A DNA stretch of 48,906 bases. Origin: Actinomycetes bacterium. Its GTDB lineage: Bacteria > Actinomycetota > Actinomycetes > Propionibacteriales > Nocardioidaceae. Location: the NCBI GenBank assembly GCA_023396115.1, contig JAEWXC010000102.1:1-48906 (forward strand). Reading direction: 5' to 3'. The position numbers and the translations under genes are program-made. The notes below the pieces were generated by a model that worked only from the letters and a program-made list of their open reading frames with translations, made no database searches and had not been told where the DNA came from. This document shows positions 8,036 to 14,251 of the stretch, piece by piece (the stretch's first letter is position 1; every line of letters starts with the position of its first letter).

Positions 8036-8937
8036 CGCCCGGCGCCGTGGACCTGGTCGACCTCCCCGGCGGCACCCTGCGGATGGGGTCCACCGACCAC
8101 TACCAGGAGGAGGCGCCGGTCGTCGAGGTGGAGATCGCGCCGTTCCGGCTCGGCCACCACCCGGTCACCAACGCCGAGTTCAGCGCGTTCGTCGACGCCA
8201 CCGGCTACGTCACCGTCGCCGAACGTCCCCTCGACGGACCCGAGTGGAACCACCTCGACCCCGACGAACGGGTCCCCGGCTCGCTGGTGTTCACCCCCAC
8301 CTCCGGCCCGGTGCCGCTCGACGACTTCCGGCAGTGGTGGCGCTGGCTGCCGGGGGCGTCGTGGCGGCTGCCCCAGGGCCCCGACTCGCGCACCCGGCCG
8401 CGGGCCGACCACCCGGTGGTGCACGTGGCGCAGGAGGACGCGGCCAGCTACGCCGCCTGGGCCGGGGGACGGCTGCCCAGCGAGGCCGAGCACGAGTGGG
8501 CCTCCCGGGGCGGACTGGTCGGCGCCACCTACGCGTGGGGCGAGGAGCTGCACCCGGAGGGCCGGTTGATGGCCAACACCTTCCAGGGCGACTTCCCGTA
8601 CCGCAACCGCGGCGCGAACGGGTTCAAGGGCACCTCCCCGGTCGGCCGGTTCGGGGCCAACCCGTACGGGCTCGTCGACCTGATCGGCAACGTGTGGGAG
8701 TGGACCTCCACGCCGTGGACCCCCGACCACTCCGGGACCGGCACCGGCCAGACGCCGGCCTCACCGTGCTGCGGCGGGGCCCAGCCGGTTCCCGGGCAGC
8801 TCGGCTTCGTGTTGAAGGGCGGGTCGCACCTGTGCAACCCGGCCTACTGCCTGCGCTACCGACCTGCCGCCCGTTCCCCGCAGTCGCCGGACTCGGCGAC
8901 CACGCACCTGGGGTTCCGGGTCGCGGCGGACGGGTGA
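8032..8937 (+). CDS. Formylglycine-generating enzyme (SUMF1/EgtB-like fold) family protein
   Basis: From the GTG at 8032 the product is 301 residues and matches the formylglycine-generating enzyme family throughout, from LPGGTLRMGSTDHYQEEAP near the N-terminus to LIGNVWEWTSTPW near residue 225. The C-terminal block GGSHLC-NPAYC-LRYRPAAR retains the cysteine pair C268 and C273 with the same five-residue spacing as the copper-binding active-site pair of true FGE. It also has the downstream HLGFRVA. This supports real oxidation of a sulfatase cysteine to formylglycine rather than a distant member of the fold. No sulfatase gene is in the window. The GTG overlaps the VOC stop codon. Confidence 0.85.
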   Translation: MTPGAVDLVDLPGGTLRMGSTDHYQEEAPVVEVEIAPFRLGHHPVTNAEFSAFVDATGYVTVAERPLDGPEWNHLDPDERVPGSLVFTPTSGPVPLDDFRQWWRWLPGASWRLPQGPDSRTRPRADHPVVHVAQEDAASYAAWAGGRLPSEAEHEWASRGGLVGATYAWGEELHPEGRLMANTFQGDFPYRNRGANGFKGTSPVGRFGANPYGLVDLIGNVWEWTSTPWTPDHSGTGTGQTPASPCCGGAQPVPGQLGFVLKGGSHLCNPAYCLRYRPAARSPQSPDSATTHLGFRVAADG

Positions 8938-9002
8938 CGCTGCCCGGTCGTAGCGTCCCCACCGGGCTCCTCACCGGGGGCCGGCCCCGAGCAGGGGGTC
9001 GG

Positions 9003-9008
9003 TAGGCT
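9003..9008 (+). promoter_or_regulatory. -10 element TAGGCT of a probable leaderless promoter for the SURF1 gene
   Basis: TAGGCT fits TANNNT and is separated by 6 bases (CACGGC) from the GTG at 9015, with no ribosome binding site in between. The spacing suits transcription starting at the start codon. Confidence 0.45.
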
Positions 9009-9014
9009 CACGGC

Positions 9015-9806
9015 GTGTCCACCCGCCGCTCCCCCTGGCTGAACCCCACCGTCATCGGGGCGACACTGCTGGCGGCCCTGCTGGTCGGGATCGCCGTCTT
9101 CCTCGGCTTCTGGCAGCTGCAGGCCTGGACCGCCGACCGGGAGCAGGCCGCCGCCGACCACACCCAGCTGGACCCGGTGCCGCTGGCCGAGGCGTTCGAC
9201 CCCGACGAGCCGTTCCCTGCCGACGCGGTGGGCCGCCCGGTCACGGTCGAGGGCACCTGGCTGCCCGAGAGCACCGTCTACGTCTCCGGACGGGAGCAGG
9301 ACGGGGTCGAGGGCTACTGGGCCCTCACCCCGGTCGCGGTGCCGCAGCAGAGCGGGCAGGCCGTCGACCAGGCCCCGGCCCTGCTGGTGGTGCGTGGCTG
9401 GGTCGCCGACCCCGCCGACGACACGCCCCCCGAGGCCGGACCGGCCGAACTCGACGTCTGGCTGCAGCCGGCCGAGGGCAGCTCCGGGGTCGTCGACGAG
9501 GACCCGACCGACGACGTCGTCACCGGCTTGCGGATCGCCGACCTGCTCCAGCACGTCGACACCGACCTCTACGGCGGCTACGCGGTCACCGACTTCGACC
9601 TGGTCGAGAAGCTGCCCGGCGTCTCCTTCTGGACCGGGGCCCGCAACCTCCTCTACGCCGTGGAGTGGTGGGTCTTTGGGGCCTTCGCCGCGTTCGTGTG
9701 GTGGCGCTACCTGCTCGAGGTGCGTGACGGGGCTCTCGCCGCCCGCCGGCTCGACGACCTCGGCGACGAGGAGTCCACCGACACCCCGGTAGATTCGCCG
9801 ACGTGA
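9015..9806 (+). CDS. SURF1 family protein (cytochrome oxidase assembly)
   Basis: The 263-residue protein has the SURF1 layout: an N-terminal membrane segment (about residues 12-34, ending LGFWQLQAW), a large extracytoplasmic domain, and a second membrane segment near residues 215-235 (WWVFGAFAAFVWWRYLLE). SURF1 proteins help insert haem into subunit I of haem-copper oxidases. The GTG start is supported by the -10-like element ending 6 bases upstream and by the good N-terminal membrane helix. The stop overlaps the next gene's GTG (GTGA at 9803-9806). Confidence 0.85.
   Translation: MSTRRSPWLNPTVIGATLLAALLVGIAVFLGFWQLQAWTADREQAAADHTQLDPVPLAEAFDPDEPFPADAVGRPVTVEGTWLPESTVYVSGREQDGVEGYWALTPVAVPQQSGQAVDQAPALLVVRGWVADPADDTPPEAGPAELDVWLQPAEGSSGVVDEDPTDDVVTGLRIADLLQHVDTDLYGGYAVTDFDLVEKLPGVSFWTGARNLLYAVEWWVFGAFAAFVWWRYLLEVRDGALAARRLDDLGDEESTDTPVDSPT
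9790..9795 (+). promoter_or_regulatory. -10 element TAGATT of a possible leaderless promoter inside the end of the SURF1 gene
   Basis: TAGATT ends 7 bases before the GTG at 9803. The downstream gene could therefore be expressed from its own leaderless transcript as well as by coupling to SURF1. Confidence 0.4.
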
Positions 9807-10201
9807 GAGGTGTACTGCTGCGTTACCGCGTGATGGCCACCATCGTCGGCGTGCTCCTGGTCGTGCTGATCCTGGTCGGCGTCCCGCTGGCCAACTTCGA
9901 CGGCGGCCCGATGTGGGGTCTCTTCGACTCCACCCCGGTCTGGGTCGACACCGGCAGCACCGCCAACGACGCCGGCCACGCGATCACCCAGTACCTGGGC
10001 GTCGCGCACGGCTGGCTCTACATGATCTTCCTGTTCGCGGCCTTCCACCTGTCCCGGCGGGCCGACTGGACCATCGGGTTCACCGTGGTGACGCTGATCT
10101 GCGGCACCATCCCGATCCTCTCCTTCTGGGCCGAGCACCGGGCGGTGCGCAAGGTCCGCGCCGACTGGAGCGAGGAGCTGGCCGCGCAGCCGGCCGCCTG
10201 A
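9803..10201 (+). CDS. DUF3817 domain integral membrane protein
   Basis: The 132-residue protein has about three membrane segments: residues 8-28 (MATIVGVLLVVLILVGVPLA), 65-82 (VAHGWLYMIFLFAAFHLS) and 88-108 (TIGFTVVTLICGTIPILSF). The pattern GVAHGWLYMIFL...TIPILSFWAEHRAVRKV is typical of the DUF3817 family found in actinobacteria, often beside cytochrome oxidase or SURF1 genes. Its function is not known. The start overlaps the SURF1 stop, so a shared respiratory or membrane role is an inference from context only. Confidence 0.8.
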   Translation: MRGVLLRYRVMATIVGVLLVVLILVGVPLANFDGGPMWGLFDSTPVWVDTGSTANDAGHAITQYLGVAHGWLYMIFLFAAFHLSRRADWTIGFTVVTLICGTIPILSFWAEHRAVRKVRADWSEELAAQPAA

Positions 10202-10220
10202 GCCTGAACACCCGCACACG

Positions 10221-10255
10221 ACGACACCCCCGAGGCCACGCCTCGGGGGTGTCGT
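10221..10255. terminator. Strong bidirectional terminator hairpin
   Basis: A perfect 16-bp stem (10221-10236 with 10240-10255) closes a 3-base loop. It sits 19 bases after the DUF3817 stop and before the end of the convergent minus-strand gene, so it can serve both. Confidence 0.75.
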
Positions 10256-10293
10256 GTGTGTCAGGGCCGGGTGACCCGGCTCCGATCAGGGGC

Positions 10294-10851
10294 TCAGGCC
10301 TTCTCGTCGGCCGTCTCGTCCCCGGCAGCCTGGTCGGCGGCCTCGGTGGTCGCAGCCTCGGCGGCGTCCGCGACCGGGGTCTCGGTCTCCGGCTCCGGGT
10401 CGGCCACCGCTGCCGGGGCAGCCGGTGCGGCCGGCGGGGGCTTCGGCACGTAGGAGGACTGCCAGTTGGCGCTCTCGGCGGGCTTGGAGGTCAGCTTCTT
10501 GACCACCAGACCCACGATCGCGGCCAACGAGCCGAAGATCAGGATCTTCTTCAGCTTGCCGCCCTTGGCCTTCTCGGCCGACCCACCCGGGGTGTGCTCG
10601 GCCACGGTGGCGGCAGCGCTGGCGGCCGCCTCCTGGGCACGGGCCTGCACCACGTGCGCGACGTCCTCCAAGGTGTTCCCGGCACGGCTGGCAGCGTCCT
10701 CGAGACGCGGGCCGACGTTCTCGGCCACCTGACCCGCGGCCTGGGCGGCGCGCTCGGCTGCGTGCCCGGCGGCCTCGACCACCTGGTCGCTCACCTGACC
10801 GGCCACCTCGCTCGCCTGCTCCAACAGCGTCTTCTTCTTGCCCATGCGCAT
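10294..10851 (-). CDS. Ala-rich, amphipathic-helical protein with one membrane segment (unrecognised)
   Basis: I do not recognise a family. The 185-residue protein divides into three parts. A long N-terminal amphipathic helical stretch (about residues 8-90) has heptad-like Ala/Glu/Gln repeats resembling apolipoprotein or LEA-type helices. A membrane segment follows (about residues 101-120, KKILIFGSLAAIVGLVVKK). A Pro/Ala-rich acidic tail (about 135-185) is of low complexity. The start may be the first Met or the Met at residue 3 (MGKKKTLLEQ). It is a single gene with a shared downstream terminator. A membrane-anchored stress or envelope protein is plausible but is only inference. Confidence 0.7.
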   Translation of the reverse strand: MRMGKKKTLLEQASEVAGQVSDQVVEAAGHAAERAAQAAGQVAENVGPRLEDAASRAGNTLEDVAHVVQARAQEAAASAAATVAEHTPGGSAEKAKGGKLKKILIFGSLAAIVGLVVKKLTSKPAESANWQSSYVPKPPPAAPAAPAAVADPEPETETPVADAAEAATTEAADQAAGDETADEKA

Positions 10852-11034
10852 GGTTCTCCTCTCAAGGGGTCTGGCCCCATCTCACCATGCCCACCCAAGG
10901 CGCCACCACCGTCGGCCACGACGCGTGCACCGTCCTCGGACGGGGTCCCGGCTCCCGGCGCTGGGCCCGGTACCCGGGGCGTGACAGACTCACCGTGGGC
11001 GGAACCACCGCCGACGAACGATCGAGAGGTACCC

Positions 11035-11550
11035 ATGGCTGAGCTGAAGGCCACGCTGAAGACCAACAAGGGCGACATCAACGTCACCCTGTTCGGCAAC
11101 CACGCCCCCGAGACCGTCGACAACTTCGTCGGGCTCGCCGAGGGCACCAAGGAGTACACCGACGACGCGGGTCGCTCGAACCCGACCAAGTACTACGACG
11201 GCCTCGGCTTCCACCGGGTCATCGACGGCTTCATGATCCAGGGCGGCTGCCCGCTGGGCCGCGGCACCGGCGGTCCGGGCTACACCTTCAAGGACGAGAT
11301 CCACCCCGAGCTCGTCTTCGACAAGCCCTACCTGTTGGCGATGGCCAACGCGGGCCCCGGCACCAACGGCTCGCAGTTCTTCATCACCGTGGGCGCCACC
11401 CCGTGGCTGAACCGCAAGCACACCATCTTCGGTGAGGTGGCCGACCAGGCCTCGCGTGACGTGGTGGACGCCATCGCCACCACCCGCACCGGCCCGATGG
11501 ACCGTCCCGTCGAGGACGTCGTCATCGAGTCCGTCGAGATCACCCACTGA
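11035..11550 (+). CDS. ppiA: Cyclophilin-type peptidyl-prolyl cis-trans isomerase
   Basis: The 171-residue cytoplasmic cyclophilin has the core motifs FHRVIDGFMIQGGCPLGRGTG (containing the catalytic Arg of FHRV) and NGSQFFITVGATPWLNRKHT (substrate pocket Phe/Trp/His). It catalyses proline cis-trans isomerisation. There is no signal peptide. The ATG at 11035 follows a GAGAGGT ribosome site. The first gene of the oriC-proximal cluster, it matches the position of ppiA in mycobacteria, where it also precedes the rhomboid and crgA region. Confidence 0.93.
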   Translation: MAELKATLKTNKGDINVTLFGNHAPETVDNFVGLAEGTKEYTDDAGRSNPTKYYDGLGFHRVIDGFMIQGGCPLGRGTGGPGYTFKDEIHPELVFDKPYLLAMANAGPGTNGSQFFITVGATPWLNRKHTIFGEVADQASRDVVDAIATTRTGPMDRPVEDVVIESVEITH

Positions 11551-11566
11551 TCCGACCCGCTCGAAC

Positions 11567-11600
11567 CACGTCGACTCCCGCTCCGGCGGGGGTCGACGTG
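11567..11600 (+). terminator. Terminator hairpin after ppiA
   Basis: Two 15-base arms (11567-11581 and 11586-11600) pair with one T-G wobble around a 4-base loop. It lies 16 bases after the cyclophilin stop and before the rhomboid ribosome site AGGAGGA (11621-11627). Confidence 0.6.
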
Positions 11601-11635
11601 CCTGCAGCCAGTCCACGCCCCAGGAGGAATCCCCG

Positions 11636-12574
11636 GTGAGCAGCACCCCGCCCCCCGTCGAGGGCACCGACGCCCACACGCCCACCTGCTACCGCCATCC
11701 GCAGCGGGAGACCTGGATCGCCTGCCAGCGCTGCGACCGGCCGATCTGCCCCGACTGCATGCAGGAGGCCTCCGTCGGCTTCCAGTGCCCCGAGTGCGTC
11801 GCCGCCGGCGCGAAGTCGGTGCGCAGCGCCCAGGGCCCCTACGGCGGCGCCCGGTCGGTCAACCCCCAGCTCACCTCGATCGTGCTGATCGGGATCAACG
11901 CCCTGGTCTGGGTGGCGATCACGCTGAGCCCGAACGGCCGGCTCGGTGCCCTGCTGAGCCAGTCCCCGCTGGGCATCTGCTCCCCCGAGGGCGACCCGCA
12001 GCGCTACTTCCCCGGGGTGGAGAAGTCCGCCTGCCTGGGCGAGGTGGAGTGGTTCCCCGGCATCGTCACCGGCGCCTGGTGGCAGCCGCTCACCTCGGTC
12101 TTCGCGCACGAGGCGATCTGGCACGTCGCGATGAACATGTTCGCCCTCTACCTGCTCGGGCCGCACGTGGAGCGGGTCTTCGGGCGGGCCCGGTTCCTGG
12201 CCGTCTACCTGGTCGCCGGGCTCACCGGCTCCCTGGCCGCGTTCTGGCTCAGCGACCCGCAGGGGTCGGTCCTCGGCGCCTCCGGCGCGATCTGGGGCCT
12301 GATGGGCGCGATGTTCGTGGTGGCCCGCCGGGTGGGTGCCGACACCTCCTGGTTGGTGCAGATGATCGGGCTCAACGTGGTGATCACCGTCGTGGGCGCC
12401 GCGTTCATCTCCTGGCAGGGCCACCTGGGCGGGCTGGTCGGCGGCGCCGCCGCCGCGGCGGTGCTGGTCGCGGTGCCGCGGGAGAACCGCACCCGCTGGC
12501 AGGTGCTGGCGATGAGCGGCCTGGTGCTGGCGATCGCGGTCGGTTTCGTGGTGCGGGGAGTCATGGTCGCCTGA
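11636..12574 (+). CDS. Rhomboid-family intramembrane serine protease with N-terminal zinc-binding domain
   Basis: The 312-residue product starts at a GTG preceded by AGGAGGA. Residues about 13-55 hold a B-box-like zinc module with paired cysteines (CYRHPQRETWIACQRC, CPDC, FQCPEC). A six-segment rhomboid core follows. The catalytic serine is S216 in GASGAIWGLMGAMF, and the partner histidine is H263 in WQGHLGGLVGG, so the active-site dyad is intact. Rhomboids cleave membrane-embedded substrates. The zinc module may bind substrate or regulate access (inference). A terminator hairpin follows. Confidence 0.9.
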   Translation: MSSTPPPVEGTDAHTPTCYRHPQRETWIACQRCDRPICPDCMQEASVGFQCPECVAAGAKSVRSAQGPYGGARSVNPQLTSIVLIGINALVWVAITLSPNGRLGALLSQSPLGICSPEGDPQRYFPGVEKSACLGEVEWFPGIVTGAWWQPLTSVFAHEAIWHVAMNMFALYLLGPHVERVFGRARFLAVYLVAGLTGSLAAFWLSDPQGSVLGASGAIWGLMGAMFVVARRVGADTSWLVQMIGLNVVITVVGAAFISWQGHLGGLVGGAAAAAVLVAVPRENRTRWQVLAMSGLVLAIAVGFVVRGVMVA

Positions 12575-12591
12575 GCCACCCCCGACCCCGG

Positions 12592-12627
12592 CAGGGCCCC
12601 GTGCGGAGCGATCCGGACGGGGCCCTG
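12592..12627 (+). terminator. Terminator hairpin after the rhomboid gene
   Basis: An 11-bp perfect stem (CAGGGCCCCGT at 12592-12602 with ACGGGGCCCTG at 12617-12627) encloses a 14-base loop, 17 bases after the rhomboid stop codon. Confidence 0.6.
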
Positions 12628-12673
12628 CTGCATCCCTGCCCAGCCCCGGCGGCCCGTCCCCACCGTCCCCGAG

Positions 12674-12828
12674 TTATCCCCACCCGCGTCCACAGGTGTG
12701 GAGAACTACACGCGTGTCATTCATCCACAGGTGTGTGCACAGCTGGGGAGAACGAGCGTGGACCCGGACGACGCGAGCCGACTTCTCCACACCTGTGGAC
12801 AACTCGGGGGAGGGGGAGGTGTGGAGAA
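12674..12828. promoter_or_regulatory. Cluster of DnaA-box-like 9-mers
   Basis: This 155-base non-coding stretch between the rhomboid gene and crgA carries at least seven sites close to the actinobacterial DnaA box TTGTCCACA/TTATCCACA. They are TTATCCCCA (12674), GCGTCCACA (12686), TCATCCACA (12721), a perfect TTGTCCACA on the minus strand (12794-12802), and TTCTCCACA three times (12697-12705 minus, 12783-12791 plus, 12820-12828 minus). Two flanking segments form an 18-base inverted repeat (12688-12705 and 12783-12800). No dnaA or dnaN gene is in the window, so this is not called oriC. It may titrate DnaA or regulate crgA. Confidence 0.5.
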
Positions 12829-12911
12829 ACCGGGAAGACCCGGACAGACGACGACCGGGACGCCACCACGAGGGTGACGTCCCGGTCGTCGTCAGAGCAG
12901 GGGGTGGGGTC

Positions 12912-13367
12912 TCACTCCCAGCGCGTGGCGTAGGCGAACCCCACGGCCATGAACCCGATCCCGACGGCCAGGTTGTACTGGCCCAGGTCGTCGAAGACCC
13001 ACAGCTTCAGGTCGTTGGCGAACACGTAGTAGGTGCAGATCCAGACCAGACCGACCAGGAAGCAGCCGAGCATCCCGACCACGACGCCGCGGCCGCGGCC
13101 CAGGGGGGTCGAGGGGTGCGCGGCGACCATCAGACCGACCATCAGCGAGCCGAAGCCGATCAGGTAGTTCCAGCGGCCCAGGTCTGCCATGAACGCCGGG
13201 CTGCCCGGCTTCTCGGCGGGGATCACCATCGGGTCCACGCGGACCGCGGTGTAGTAGTAGGCGATCCAGGCGATGCCGACGACGACCAGGAGCAGCGCGA
13301 TGCCGAAGCGCACCGAGAAGGAGGGACCGTCGGAGACGGCCAGCTGCTGGTGGGACTCTTTCGACAC
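12912..13367 (-). CDS. crgA: Cell division protein CrgA, long form with internal duplication
   Basis: The GTG at 13367 is preceded by GAGGAG, giving 151 residues. CrgA is a small membrane protein that helps recruit FtsZ-ring and peptidoglycan synthesis proteins at the actinobacterial septum. Typical CrgA has two membrane segments and ends in a WNY..GFG..VG pattern. This one has four segments and shows the pattern twice: DLGRWNYLIGFGSLMVG near residue 75 and DLGQYNLAVGIGFMAVG near residue 130, ending ATRWE. It therefore looks like a duplicated CrgA. Its place between the rhomboid and DUF881 genes is the conserved crgA position. Confidence 0.85.
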   Translation of the reverse strand: MSKESHQQLAVSDGPSFSVRFGIALLLVVVGIAWIAYYYTAVRVDPMVIPAEKPGSPAFMADLGRWNYLIGFGSLMVGLMVAAHPSTPLGRGRGVVVGMLGCFLVGLVWICTYYVFANDLKLWVFDDLGQYNLAVGIGFMAVGFAYATRWE

Positions 13368-13453
13368 CGGGAACTCCTCGGTTGCTGCGTCAGGTCGGGC
13401 GGTGGACGGTGCAGCGCACCCCTCCGGCGGGTCCGGAGTTGCCACCAGGGCGT

Positions 13454-13459
13454 TACCTT
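13454..13459 (+). promoter_or_regulatory. -10 element TACCTT of a probable leaderless promoter
   Basis: TACCTT fits TANNNT and lies 7 bases before the ATG at 13467. There is no ribosome binding site between them. Confidence 0.45.
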
Positions 13460-13466
13460 AGTCGCC

Positions 13467-14243
13467 ATGCGGCACGGAACCCACGCGAACCCCGCGGGCG
13501 CGCCCCGCGACGGTCGTCGGGGACGCCCCTCGTGGCGCTGGGCGACCCCTGCGGTGCTGCTCGGCTGCGGGGTGCTGCTGGCCACCTCGGCCGCCAACAG
13601 CGACGGCAGTGACCTGCGGCCGGCCCGCTACACCGGCATCGCCTCCCTGGTCCGGGGAGAGGCCGCCGAGGCGGACCGCCTCAACGCCCGGGTGGCCGAC
13701 CTGAACCGCGACATCGAAGGGCTCTCGGCGGGCCTGAACGACCGCCGGGTCAACCGGGTCCGGCACCGCATCACCGAGCTCAACGACCCGGCCGGGATGA
13801 CCGCCCAGCACGGTCCCGGCATCACCGTCGAGCTCACCGACTCCCCGGCCGAGTTGGTCGAGCGCTCCAGCGAGAAGCCCGACACGTTCGTGGTGCACCA
13901 GCAGGACATCCAGGCGGTGGTCAACGCGATGTGGCGCGGCGGCGCGACCGCGGTGACCCTGATGGGCCAGCGGATCGTCTCCACCACCGGCATCAAGTGC
14001 GAGGGGAACGCGGTCACCCTGCACGGCATCCCCTACTCCCCGCCGTACGTGATCACCGCGATCGGCGACCCGACCGCCATCTCGCTGGCCCTGGAGAACG
14101 ACCCGTGGGTCGCCGGGTACCGCCAACTCTCCGCCGACCCCGCCATCGCCCTGGGCTGGGAGATCCGCGGCGAGGTCGAGGCGCACGCGCCCGCCTACGA
14201 AGGTCTGCTCGACACCAACTACGCGACGCCGATCGAGGACTGA
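13467..14243 (+). CDS. DUF881 family membrane-anchored extracytoplasmic protein
   Basis: The 258-residue protein has a basic N-terminus (residues 1-25), one membrane anchor (about 27-47, ATPAVLLGCGVLLATSAANS), a coiled-coil-like stretch (about 65-110, EAAEADRLNARVADLNRDIE) and a C-terminal DUF881 domain containing GPGITVELTDSP, AMWRGGATAVTLMGQRI and SPPYVITAIGDP. DUF881 proteins are found in actinobacteria and some Firmicutes near division genes, and their domain resembles a wall-linked structural module. The exact function is unknown. It is convergent with the PASTA kinase gene, with only 8 bases between the stops. Confidence 0.85.
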   Translation: MRHGTHANPAGAPRDGRRGRPSWRWATPAVLLGCGVLLATSAANSDGSDLRPARYTGIASLVRGEAAEADRLNARVADLNRDIEGLSAGLNDRRVNRVRHRITELNDPAGMTAQHGPGITVELTDSPAELVERSSEKPDTFVVHQQDIQAVVNAMWRGGATAVTLMGQRIVSTTGIKCEGNAVTLHGIPYSPPYVITAIGDPTAISLALENDPWVAGYRQLSADPAIALGWEIRGEVEAHAPAYEGLLDTNYATPIED

Positions 14244-14251
14244 CCCTCCGC

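Noticed and set aside
12674..12828. Calling the DnaA-box cluster oriC
   Set aside because: No dnaA or dnaN alongside and no AT-rich unwinding region.
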